Origin: Pohlia nutans
Lineage: Eukaryota; Streptophyta; Bryopsida; Bryales; Mniaceae
Direction of reading: 5' to 3'
Assembly: GCA_022496805.1 (NCBI GenBank)
Contig: CM040104.1
Coordinates: 6,547,650 to 6,611,649, forward strand
Length of the DNA: 64,000 bases
This document shows positions 1 through 9,205 of this stretch, piece by piece (position 1 is the stretch's first letter; every line of letters begins with the position of its first letter). The position numbers were made by a program, and so were the translations under genes. The notes under the pieces were generated by a model. The model worked only from the letters and a program-made list of their open reading frames with translations. It searched no databases and was not told where the DNA came from.

Positions 1-3000
1 TCAATGACCCTACAGCTTGCTTGTATGGCACATCCACTATAGATTGAGCCTCTAATGCATACTCCTCATCGGTGAGTTTCACGAGTTTGGAATTCACATC
101 CAATGGAGTGCCAACCGGTTTGCAGTCCTCCATGCCAAAGCGTTTGAGAACATCCATAACATACTTGCTTTGATTCATTGTTATGGTGCGTGTTGCTCTA
201 TCTCGCACAAACTCAACTCCTAAACAAAAGTGCAACTCACCCAGATCACTCATCTCGTACTCGTTCTCAAGCATTGCCTTCAATGCCTTCAAAGAGCTCA
301 TACAACTTGCAAGGATGATCAAATCATCCACATATATGATCACGATGACCACATGTTGCCCCTTTTGCATGAAATACAAGCTGTGATCAGCGATGCTCCT
401 TGTGAACCCGATATGAACAAGAAACGTGTCAATCTTTTGATACCATGCGCGTGGGGATTGCTTCAACCCATACAATGACTTGTTCAACTTGCAAACAAGG
501 TTCTCATTACCTCGTTGCACAAATCCTTCGGGTTGTACCATGTAGATGTCCTCGTCCAACTCGCCGTTCAAGAACGCCGTCTTCACATCCATTTGATGCA
601 TTTCCAAATCCATGGCAGCCCCGATGGCCAAAATGCATCGAATAGTGGTGAATTTCGCCACCGGTGCAAAGGTCTCATGAAAATCAACACCTTCGATTTG
701 TGAAAAGCCCTTTGCCACCAATCTTGCCTTATAACGAACCACATCACCCGTTGCATTTCTCTTTGCACGAAATACCCACTTACAACCGATAGCGTTGCGA
801 TTCTTGGGGAGGGGAGTCAATTCCCAAGTGCCATTGTCCATCAACGATTTGTACTCCTCTTGCATGGCTTGCTCCCACTTGTTTGCATCATCACAACTCA
901 ACGCTTCACGAATCGTCAATGGAGCATCTAAAAGTGCAACGTTTGCATGCTCCTCCTCACCTTGAGAGAGAATATGATTCTTCCACCACTCGCCAAGTGG
1001 TCTACGATTTCTCTCTGGATAACGACGATCGCTCGAGGATGCATTGTCTTCAACCGCCGTTGCTTGTGCCTTTTTCTCGCCATTCTTCGTCTTCAAAGGT
1101 CGCTCCTCAATATGTTCCTCATCACCACCATCTTCGTCATCTTCGTCTTCATCAACAATATCAATAACGGGAGATTTGGAAGATTGGTCCACAATCGCTG
1201 GTTTATCGCCACTTCTCCCACTTGGACCATCGTCCAAATTGTCTTCAACCTTGGAATTCTCGCAAAATGTCACATCACGAGCTCGAATGATCTTCTTAGT
1301 CTCGAGCGACATGAGCCTGTACGCCTTGGTACCTTCACAATATCCAAGAAACACACATTTTGTTGCCTTGGCCTCAAGTTTGGTTCTTTGAGAATCGGGT
1401 ACCTTTGCAAATGCGATGCATCCAAATGTGCGCATGTGCTCCACGCGGGGTGGCCTCCCACTCCACGCTTGCTCTGGTGTCATGTTTTGAACCGCACTCG
1501 TCGGGCATCGGTTGCGTGTGTACACCGCAGTCACCACCGCTTCCGCCCAAAGGTCCAAACCCAAATTTTGTGCATGCAACATACTCCTTGCCATTTCCAC
1601 AATTGTTCGATTTGCACGCTCTGCAACTCCGTTTTGTTGTGGTGTATATGGCGTTGTGGTTTGTCTAGCAATGCCTTCTTTCTTCAATAACTCTCCAAAT
1701 TGGTTGGACATGAACTCGCCGCCATTATCCGATCGAAACACCTTGATCTTGTGCTCGGATTGCTTCTCAACCAACGCCTTGAACTCTTTGAACTTCTCAA
1801 AACACTCGCTCTTTGCTTTGATCGGATACAACCATATCTTCCTCGAAAAATCATCAATGAACGTCACAAAATACTTGCAACCCCCCATAGACGTGGTCTT
1901 CATTGGACCACACACGTCGGAATGCACAATCTCAAGAACCTTGGTTGCACGAGTTGCCCCATCAACTGGAAACGGTGAGCGTTGTTGCTTGCCTTCAATA
2001 CAACCCTCACATGTGAATGAACTAGGTGCGACGTGTGATTGTGCAAGATCCATGCCACTTACCATTCCACGCAGTGCTTTCACACTCTTGACATTCAAAT
2101 GCCCGAGACGACGATGCCACAACGCCAACTTGTCTTCGTTTGAACTCGATTGCACCAACGTTGCCGATTCCGCCGCGTGCATCTTGGAAAACTTGATTTG
2201 GTACAAGCCGTTGACTTCGTGTATAATGGCCACCTCCTCACGACTTGGAGACAACACAAAACACCCTTGGTCGCTAAATTCCACTCGCAAATGCTTCATT
2301 ACCAAATGTCGCACCGATAAAAGATTTGCCTTCAACTTGGGAACGTGGAGGACATCATGGATGGTAATTGTCTTCACACGACCCTTCACCTCGGTGTCTA
2401 CGACGATGGATCCTTTACCCACGGCTTGAAGAACCGTATCATCACCCAAAATGACATTCTTTGGAGATATGACGTGATATGATTGGAAACAACTCCTAAT
2501 GGGCGCCATGTGACTCGAGGCTCCCGAATCAACAATCCAATCGATCACACTACCATTGCATGACACGTCACTTGCCATCATTGCATACTCGTCCCCGTCA
2601 TCACTACAAGAAGAGACGCTAGTCATAAATGCGTACTCATCACCTGCATCGTTGACCTTTGTATTGTTGGCACTTTCCTCTCTCTTGCGTTTGTAGCAAA
2701 ATTTTGCCAAGTGGCCCTTCTTACCGCAATAGTAGCATACCTTGTCTGTAGAGCTCCCACTGGCACCGCTCTTGGATTGCTTCGCCATAAGCGCCGCGCT
2801 ATCGCCACGAGTCTCGTTCTCTTTGCGCCGCGAGAGTTCATGCAACAACCGTGATGTCACATAATCAAGAGTGAGCTCGCTAATGGGCCTACTCTCCATA
2901 ACAACGATAAGATACTCGTACGACGGCGGCAAACTCTCGAGGAACGTCATAACGATATCACCGTCGGTAATGTTGACGTCTGCGCCGTTGAGCTGATCCG

Positions 3001-3406
3001 CAAGAGCCTTGACTTTGTTGATGTGCGCCAACATGTCGTCGTTTTCTTCCATCTTGATGGTGAAAAACTTGCGCCTCAAAAACAAGATATTGACCAAGCT
3101 CTTTGCCTCATGAATATTGCAAAGCTTGGCCCATGCCTCGGCGGGAGTCTTGCACGACCGAATATGAGAAAGCTGGGAATCAGAAAGATTAAGAACCAAA
3201 ATCGCAAAGGCCTTTTTCTCTCGCCGAGTGTACGCAGTTCGTACCCTAGCCTCGGCGTCGGACGAAGGCGGTTCCTCACTACCCTCAACTATCTCCCACA
3301 ATTCTTTTTCGGCCATGACCATTTCCATCTTGAATTTCCACAAGTGGAAGTTGACGCCATCGAACTTGTCTACAACCTTAGCACCTTCACCCTCAAATGT
3401 AGCCAT
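1..3406 (-). CDS. Ty1/Copia retrotransposon gag-pol polyprotein (partial, runs off left edge)
   Basis: Retroelement polyprotein for packaging, cleavage, integration and reverse transcription. I translated the minus strand from ATG 3406 across most of its length. It stays in one frame with no stop seen, for about 1135 codons to the window edge. In order: a gag region beginning MATFEGEG; a CX2CX4HX4C zinc knuckle from residue 224; the protease motif DSGA with Asp near 293; an integrase HHCC zone (WHRRLGH with His 431, and CEGC at 466-469); integrase Asp 497, Asp 560 and Glu 596 (35 residues between the last two); then reverse transcriptase with YVDD at 1025-1028. The order protease-integrase-RT is that of Copia, not Gypsy. 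RNase H and the 3' LTR lie outside. I could not delimit the 5' LTR or a primer-binding site on the upstream side. The uninterrupted frame suggests a recent insertion. Plus-strand ORFs here are shadows. Confidence 0.93.
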   Translation of the reverse strand, partial: MATFEGEGAKVVDKFDGVNFHLWKFKMEMVMAEKELWEIVEGSEEPPSSDAEARVRTAYTRREKKAFAILVLNLSDSQLSHIRSCKTPAEAWAKLCNIHEAKSLVNILFLRRKFFTIKMEENDDMLAHINKVKALADQLNGADVNITDGDIVMTFLESLPPSYEYLIVVMESRPISELTLDYVTSRLLHELSRRKENETRGDSAALMAKQSKSGASGSSTDKVCYYCGKKGHLAKFCYKRKREESANNTKVNDAGDEYAFMTSVSSCSDDGDEYAMMASDVSCNGSVIDWIVDSGASSHMAPIRSCFQSYHVISPKNVILGDDTVLQAVGKGSIVVDTEVKGRVKTITIHDVLHVPKLKANLLSVRHLVMKHLRVEFSDQGCFVLSPSREEVAIIHEVNGLYQIKFSKMHAAESATLVQSSSNEDKLALWHRRLGHLNVKSVKALRGMVSGMDLAQSHVAPSSFTCEGCIEGKQQRSPFPVDGATRATKVLEIVHSDVCGPMKTTSMGGCKYFVTFIDDFSRKIWLYPIKAKSECFEKFKEFKALVEKQSEHKIKVFRSDNGGEFMSNQFGELLKKEGIARQTTTPYTPQQNGVAERANRTIVEMARSMLHAQNLGLDLWAEAVVTAVYTRNRCPTSAVQNMTPEQAWSGRPPRVEHMRTFGCIAFAKVPDSQRTKLEAKATKCVFLGYCEGTKAYRLMSLETKKIIRARDVTFCENSKVEDNLDDGPSGRSGDKPAIVDQSSKSPVIDIVDEDEDDEDGGDEEHIEERPLKTKNGEKKAQATAVEDNASSSDRRYPERNRRPLGEWWKNHILSQGEEEHANVALLDAPLTIREALSCDDANKWEQAMQEEYKSLMDNGTWELTPLPKNRNAIGCKWVFRAKRNATGDVVRYKARLVAKGFSQIEGVDFHETFAPVAKFTTIRCILAIGAAMDLEMHQMDVKTAFLNGELDEDIYMVQPEGFVQRGNENLVCKLNKSLYGLKQSPRAWYQKIDTFLVHIGFTRSIADHSLYFMQKGQHVVIVIIYVDDLIILASCMSSLKALKAMLENEYEMSDLGELHFCLGVEFVRDRATRTITMNQSKYVMDVLKRFGMEDCKPVGTPLDVNSKLVKLTDEEYALEAQSIVDVPYKQAVGSL

Positions 3407-4340
3407 ATCCTTGATTGAAGGACGTACGCTCACAAAATTCAGCCCCTAAAAAGCTAAGAAAAATTGTTTTTATGATTTTTTGACAATTTTGTGATTTGTG
3501 AGGCAAATTGCACACGTACGTGCTTCTAATGCCTCCAAACTAATTCCAAACACTAAATCAGCACCTTTGTGCTACACATCAACCTCACAACACTCAATCG
3601 TGATGGTTCTTAGTGAATTTGCACAAGATCATACCACAACACCCTAACTAGGAGAATTGCGCACTCGTTGGCTCAAATCCACTCAAATCAGCACCCTTGT
3701 GCTTCACAACACGTAATGCACCCTATGGACACCCTTGTGCCTTCCAAGGACTCTAAATCAATGCAAATTCAGCCCCTTCAAGTCCTAATTGCATTGAAAT
3801 TCATCAAATCAGCCCCGTTGTGCATTCACTAACCCAAACTCTAATTTTGAGCACTCCAAGGGCATAACTCACATTCCAAACCCTTGTGCAAGAATTGCAA
3901 TACCAAAATCAGATTGTAGGCTCACCCCAAGAGCCTCAAAGCATAAAAGTGCCTTGCAACAACACAAGTGCACAAATTGAGCACAAATTGAGCCAATAAG
4001 CTCCAATAAGCTCCAATAAGCTCCAAAAAGCTCCAATCAGCTCCAATATACTCCAACAAGCACCAATAAGCTCCAAAGCTCCAATTCAGCCCTTGTAGAC
4101 GTGTATAAACTCCAAAAGTGCTCCAAAGTGCTCCAAAGTGCTCCAAAAGCTCCAAATCAACAAATGATAGCTCCAAAGTGCGAATTCAGCCTTCCAACAC
4201 GTAGATCAAAGGTAGGAAGATTGTAATACCTCCCAATGTCGAAATCAGCCCACCAAAGCTCGAATTCAGCCCTCCAAAGTTCCAAATCAGCGCTCCAATA
4301 CTCCAAAATCAGCGCTCCAATACTCCAAAATCAGCGCTCC
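3407..4340 (-). other. Untranslated leader of the Copia element, rich in CTCCAA/CAGCCC repeats
   Basis: Sequence immediately 5' of the gag start on the element strand. It contains many short imperfect repeats: GCTCCAATAAG repeated in tandem at about 4000-4070, AGTGCTCCAA at about 4115-4150, and repeated 'atcagcgctccaatactcca' units near 4270-4340. The word CAGCCC recurs throughout. No coding potential is recognised. It probably holds the leader and perhaps part of the 5' LTR, but I found no TG...CA boundary or tRNA-complementary primer-binding site, so the LTR edge is undefined. The 4341-4730 stretch holds nothing I can identify. Confidence 0.5.
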
Positions 4341-4730
4341 AACCCACGACCTCCACACAATGAGCAATCTAATCTTTGACTCACGCAAAACACATGAGTG
4401 GGCCCATAACCTATTGAAGGTTAGATTAGAATGCCAAAGCCTCACACAAACACTTGGAATGCATAGGAAAGAGATGATCTTTACTCATAGGCTGCCCCTC
4501 TTAAGTAGCACACCCAAGGGAGTCCCCTTGGCAAACCATATGGGACATCAGCCCATACTCCACTCCTAGTACACTAGGATCAGCCCATATCACTTGGGAG
4601 ACCCAATTCTCATTACTTCTAACTAGTACCACTTCTCTAATTGCAAGTCTAGCTCATTCGCATCATCTACTCTAGCTAATGCGCATGGCTATGAGCAACT
4701 TCAGCCCACGCAATCATCCTACTTCAACAA

Positions 4731-5683
4731 TTATACGCCCATTGGTAATATAAAACACATGTGGCATGGCATTTGGATGATGGTAGAACATCGTGGAAGG
4801 CATATTATCATCTCGAGTGAGCCCACAATATTATTATACGCCCATTGGTAATATAAAACACATGTGGCATGGCATTTGGATGATGGTAGAACATCGTGGA
4901 AGGCATATTATCATCTCGAGTGAGCCCACAATATTATTATACGCCCATTGGTAATATAAAACACATGTGGCATGGCATTTGGATGATGATAGAACATCGT
5001 GGAAGGCATATTATCATCTCGAGTGAGCCCACAATATTATTATACGCCCATTGGTAATATAAAACACATGTGGCATGGCATTTGGATGATGGTAGAACAT
5101 CGTGGAAGGCATATTATCATGTCTAGTAAGCCGATTATATTAATATACGTCCATTGGTAATATAAAACACATGTGGCATGGCATTTAGATGATGGTAGAA
5201 CATCGTGGAAGGCATATTATCATCCCTAGTGAGTCCACAATATTAATACACGCCCATTGGTAATATATAACACATGTGGCATGGCATTTGGATGATGGTA
5301 GAACATCGTGGAAGGCATATTATCATGTCCAGTAAGCCCATTATACTAATATACGCCCATTGGTAATATAAAACACATGTGGCATGGCATTTGGATGATG
5401 GTAGAACATCGTGGAAGGCATATATTATCATCCCTAGTGAGTCCACAATATTAATACACGCCCATTGGTAATATAAATCACATGTGGCATGGCATTTGGA
5501 TGATGGTAGAACATCGTGGAAGGCATATATTATCATCCCTAGTGAGTCCACAATATTAATACACGCCCATTGGTAATATAAATCACATGTGGCATGGCTT
5601 TTGGATGATGGTAGAACATCGTGGAAGGCATATTATCATGTCCAATGAGCCCACAATATTAATACACGCCCATTGGTAATATA
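4731..5683. repeat. Tandem satellite, 103-bp unit, about nine copies
   Basis: The anchor CGCCCATTGGTAATAT (one copy reads CGTCC) recurs at 4736, 4839, 4942, 5045, 5148, 5251, 5354, 5459, 5564 and 5667. The spacing is 103 bp, or 105 bp twice where a unit has an extra AT. Each unit also carries the words CACATGTGGCATGGC and GGTAGAACATCGTGGAAGG. The first four units are nearly identical; later ones differ mainly in the segment after CATATTATCAT. The minus-strand reading frame across three units is a by-product of the periodicity, not a gene. 5684-6050 is AT-rich with no identifiable feature. Confidence 0.95.
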
Positions 5684-6052
5684 AGCTCTTCGGATGCATG
5701 ACTTCCACCTTCATGTTACGTACTATTATTTACGTTACTTGGGAAAAAGCACATCCTACATTAGGCATGTGTGTTTTATGCATTTCTGAAAATCATATGT
5801 TCGTTACTATGTAAGAATTAATTCATGAACATCTTGAAATTATCTATGGGAGAGGAAGGAGGAAGTGCTATAGATTTGACGATATAGACTTCGAAGTTGT
5901 ATGAGATGTCATGATGAAGTATTTAATTTTCTTTAAACAATGTAAATTGAGTTTAGATAGTAGCCAACCGGATTTTGGGATTAAGTTTCTTATTGTGTTG
6001 ACTTCTTCCTGAAGTGTACTGGGTTCTGAACTTTTCCAAGTGCTATGCAGGC

Positions 6053-6372
6053 GAGGGCAGTCAGGTGGGACAGTAAAGTACAGGCAGATGGATGCAGCAG
6101 TTGGGTTGGGTAGTCGGACGGAGCAGTTGGACGTGGCAGACGGAGGGAGCAGTCGGAGGTGGCAGACGGATGGGGCAGTCGGAGGTGGCAGACGGATGGG
6201 GCAGTCGGAGGTGGCAAACGGATGGGGCAGTCGGGGGGGGCAGTCGATACAGGGGCAGTCAGGCCACAGTGATAATCAAGAACCGTCGGATTGAGGCAGT
6301 CGGGTCAGCTGACGAGCTGTGGTCGTTGGATGGGGGCTGTCAATGCAGAGGCAATCGGTTTAGGGTTCAGTG
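6053..6372 (+). repeat. CAGTCGG/CAGACGG tandem repeat upstream of gene A
   Basis: G-rich imperfect tandem array of heptamers CAGTCGG and CAGACGG (with CAGTTGG and CAAACGG variants), separated by short GGGG- or GAGG-type spacers. It lies directly upstream of a TATA box (6381) and of unknown gene A. Equivalent arrays precede gene B and the kinase gene, which suggests a promoter or transcription-factor-binding module rather than a random satellite. The reverse complement of the core contains CCGAC, the core of plant DRE/CRT elements, although the flanking base differs from the RCCGAC consensus. Confidence 0.85.
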
Positions 6373-6380
6373 GTTTAGGG

Positions 6381-6388
6381 TATATATA
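6381..6388 (+). promoter_or_regulatory. TATA box of gene A
   Basis: TATATATA followed by GGGG, immediately downstream of the CAGTCGG array and about 340 bp upstream of the gene A start codon. The same array-then-TATA arrangement is seen at 8841 (gene B) and 16363 (kinase gene). Inference from position and composition only. Confidence 0.6.
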
Positions 6389-6411
6389 GGGGACAAGTTG
6401 CCTCATTTATC

Positions 6412-6712
6412 ACATTTCTGACGTCCTTCGAGCACATCGACAGGCTTGCTGTATAGCAACCATTGCGAAGTGCTTGGGGGTCCGAAGAAGTGGCCTGTAG
6501 TGGGGGAAGTTCTTTCATTGGAACTGTCATTCGCAGGTTTTACAAAACATTACTTACTATAAAACCTCTCACTGGACTTTGAATTGTGTAGTATATTGAA
6601 TGCACTAGTATTCTTGGCCATCATAATTGGACTTTTTGAAAGTGTTGGATTTAGAATTATATCTAGATGACTAGAAAATCCTCTTACTAGTGCAAATGAC
6701 TTTTTATTGCAG
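6412..6712 (+). other. Transcribed leader of gene A with probable 5'-UTR intron
   Basis: About 95 bp downstream of the TATA box (6412-6505) align with 8868-8965 upstream of gene B. Shared words are GAGCACAT, GACTGG/GACAGG, AGCAACC and GTGGCCT. They carry no open reading frame, so a conserved leader is likely. A good splice acceptor (tttttattgcag, ending 6712) lies 12 bp before the ATG of gene A, suggesting that a 5'-UTR intron ends here. The donor is not certain. Confidence 0.5.
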
Positions 6713-6724
6713 TGTATTATAAAG

Positions 6725-7342
6725 ATGTCAAAAGGATATTATCATGGTCAAAGCAGTAATTCCAAGCAGACAAAGCCCAAAGGTCAACCTCAAAAGCCAG
6801 AATGGGATATATACGACAATCCCAGCATTCAAGCTAGACATGGATGGGAAACAGAACCAACTCCATGGACAGCTTTGATAGCCACCCGTTACGTAGGATG
6901 GGTCCACGTAGACCGTGCTTTTTGGCCCAGAGAGAGGCACGAGCGGAATTGTCACAACGCAGCCGGCAAGTGGACTCAAGTAAGCAATATCCCTATGAAA
7001 TGGAGGATGTTGTGCGTGCTGAGGGCAATTTCCGATGATCGTGCGTACGCGAAGCACAACATTCCGTTGGCGATAGCTGCGATGGTGTACGCGGAGAGTG
7101 TGTTGAACGTGGAGGTGGATTGGTCCTCCCTCCCATCGCGTCTTCGGGAATCGTACTTGGTTAGGAGGCCCATAGACATTCCCATGATACCTATGCCGCA
7201 ATGGTTTAGTGACAACCCAGAGCTACTGGAGAAACCCGTCCCAGATGACGGTGATGATGATGACGACTCTGATGGTTTCAATGATGAGGAGCTCTTGGAA
7301 GAGGTTCAAGATGCAATACTGGGGTACCCGAGGCCATTATAA
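6725..7342 (+). CDS. Gene A: conserved unknown protein, 205 aa, paralogous to the N-terminus of gene B
   Basis: Intact coding exon. I chose ATG 6725 (MSKGYYHG) because it follows a consensus splice acceptor. I recognise no known domain. The core, about residues 25-165, is Trp- and Arg-rich and includes the words TPWTALIA, RAFWPRERHERN, AGKWTQ, PMKWRML, KHNIPL and PQWF. The C-terminus is strongly acidic, with a run of Asp near residues 178-186. About 60% of the core matches gene B by eye, and gene B has a stop codon where this copy has Trp in RYVGW. The gene sits behind a CAGTCGG array and TATA box like its paralogue and the kinase at 16.5 kb. Function is unknown: it could be a lineage-specific host gene family or cargo of a mobile element. 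Being open, this copy may still be expressed. Confidence 0.7.
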   Translation: MSKGYYHGQSSNSKQTKPKGQPQKPEWDIYDNPSIQARHGWETEPTPWTALIATRYVGWVHVDRAFWPRERHERNCHNAAGKWTQVSNIPMKWRMLCVLRAISDDRAYAKHNIPLAIAAMVYAESVLNVEVDWSSLPSRLRESYLVRRPIDIPMIPMPQWFSDNPELLEKPVPDDGDDDDDSDGFNDEELLEEVQDAILGYPRPL

Positions 7343-8486
7343 ATGTTGTGTGCATAATGTATAGATGTATATAATTATAGTATTATAGTTTTTTTGGACA
7401 TTTTGTGTAGTGTATTGTATGGCTTAGTTTTATACGTGTTCTTATACAATGGCAAATTAGGATCAACGGTTTTAGAAAATAGATCTCAATTTTGATTAGC
7501 CATTATAAGTTTTAATGGGATGGAGTCTCACTCACAATATTATCATTTGCCATTGTTATTGGTATTTTGGTAACTTCATGTCTTTTGACAAGGATTTGCA
7601 ATATGTGGAAAATGCAGCCATGAGTCCCGGGACTCCATTTTGGAACTTTTTTACATAGACAAGTGCCTAACATCATTAGGAATACCCCCAAACTTTTTCA
7701 ATATTTACGAAAAATCATTTTCCATATGTTATCGGGATTTTGCTAACTCTATGTTCTTTGACTAGGATTTGCAATTTCTAAATTAGGGACCAAGTCCCTA
7801 ATTTACATGAATCTACCTCGGAGACACCTTCAAATTTTTATTTTATTTATGAAATATAATTTTCCATATGTTATTGGGATTTTGCAAACTGTATGTTCTT
7901 TAAGGGCTAAACGTCAGAGAGTCCAGAAACTAGACGATTAACAGATGCAAACCCTTATCATGTTCTCATCAATGCTTGGATGAAAGTCATCCAAATTTTT
8001 GGAGATTCTTCACTAAGTTGTTCTCTTATCTAACGGTTGGATTTAGTCATACTTGATTACATATTTTTCTAAAATTACAAATGTAGAAGTATGTCAAGTC
8101 GTTGACCAAGCCAAAATTGCATTGATTGTAGTTCAAAAGTGGCCTTCCAAAAATGAGGTCATACATTTAAGAAACACAAAAATTTCAAAGAATCACCACG
8201 TTTTAGATTATCTCAATTCAAATTCATTCCAACAAATTTAACTCAAAAATTATTAAAATTTTGTTTGTAATCGAATTTAGAAGGAATTTTTAATTCTAAC
8301 CTTCAAATTTTATAATTAAATATTGGTGATAATATTAGTGAATCGAACCGTACGGATGGAATCTAAAATTCTCAATCTAAAACTTTCATTTGTATATCAA
8401 TTCCAAAATATTCTTCTAAATAGTATTGTATGACTATTTTTCTCAATCTCTCAATTCCAGGGACACCTTGGTACGTTTAGGGGTAA
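7343..8486. repeat. AT-rich spacer with imperfect direct repeats and a TTAA-type element (about 7900-8486)
   Basis: No gene seen. From about 7550 to 7890 a segment with 'ccatatgttatygggattttg.' recurs three times at roughly 150-170 bp spacing. From 7900 (TTAAGGGCTAAACGTC) to about 8486 (TACGTTTAGGGG) the ends are inverted and resemble the TTAACCCCTAAACGTC termini of elements elsewhere in the window (33809, 54354). The interior shares phrases such as GAATCTAAAATTC and TATCAATTCCAAAATAT with those copies. It is a degenerate member of that family. Confidence 0.5.
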
Positions 8487-8493
8487 ACTTTGG

Positions 8494-8833
8494 TGGGAGG
8501 CAGTCGGAGAGGGGCAGTCGGATCGTGGGCCGTTGGATGAGGGCAGTCGGGATGCGGCAGTCGGTTAAGGACAGTCGGGATCGTGGACCGTCGGGTAAGG
8601 GCAGTCGGGATCGAGGGCAGTCCGATCGTGGGCCGTCGGATGAGGGCAGTCGGGATGCGACCGGATGATCTGGGCCGTCGGGTAAGGGCAGTCGGGAGGG
8701 GGTGATCGGAGGGGGGCAGTCGGGATTCGGCAGTCGCATCGTCGGCCGTCGGATGAGGGCAGTCGGGACGCGGCCGTCGGATAAGGGCAGTCGGTGAGGG
8801 AGCAGTCGGATGAGGGCAGTCGGGGGGGGGAGG
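8494..8833 (+). repeat. CAGTCGG tandem repeat upstream of gene B
   Basis: More than a dozen CAGTCGG heptamers, mostly within GGGCAGTCGGAT or GGGCAGTCGGGA, interspersed with about six CCGTCGG heptamers. The unit spacing varies by a few bases around 15-20 bp. The array ends eight bases before the TATA box at 8841. The minus-strand proline-rich reading frames across it come from the repeat. The shared promoter position at three genes argues that the heptamer is a binding site. Confidence 0.9.
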
Positions 8834-8840
8834 CACATGA

Positions 8841-8847
8841 TATATAA
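8841..8847 (+). promoter_or_regulatory. TATA box of gene B
   Basis: TATATAAGG directly after the CAGTCGG array and about 27 bp before the leader segment (8868-8965) that is conserved with gene A. By comparison, transcription probably begins near 8868-8875. Confidence 0.6.
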
Positions 8848-9205
8848 GGTGGTCAACGTGGCTCATTTTCACACGCTTGTTCACCTTCTTGAGCACATTG
8901 ACTGGGTGTGCTTTAAGCAACCGCCGCCACGTGCTCGTGGGTGAATAGGTGGCCTCTGAGGCGGAGTATTACATTGAAAACTTTACCTCAGGGGTTCAAA
9001 ATTATATTTATGTTACTTGTGACTTGTTACTTGTGTGGATCGTAAACCTTGAACTGAACGTTAAATTCAGCACTATTTTGAAGTGCAATTTAACGTTTTT
9101 TAATACTAGTCGCACTATTTTGAAGTGCGAGGTTCTTTAAGTACGTTTTAGGGTATTGGAGACTTTAGAAGGGACAGGAAGTTGGTACTGTAATCAAATT
9201 TGACG

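Noticed and set aside
2600..2620. CACTACAAGAAGAG motif resembling the terminus of the CACTA MITEs
   Set aside because: It lies inside the intact Copia reading frame near the protease and has no partner terminus, so it is coincidental.
183..3449. Several plus-strand reading frames opposite the Copia gene
   Set aside because: They are antisense shadows of the continuous minus-strand gag-pol frame.
5243..5551. 102-codon minus-strand frame with an internal protein repeat
   Set aside because: It follows from the 103/105-bp satellite period and has no protein features.
4731..5683. CRISPR-like regular repeats
   Set aside because: There are no unique spacers; the whole 103-bp unit repeats, as in a satellite, and the context is eukaryotic.
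6376..6400. G-quadruplex-based regulation by the G-rich arrays
   Set aside because: G runs in the arrays are irregular and often shorter than three; the conserved part is the CAGTCGG word, so a protein-binding site is the simpler reading.
8443..8920. Proline- and arginine-rich minus-strand frames
   Set aside because: They are translations of the CAGTCGG array.
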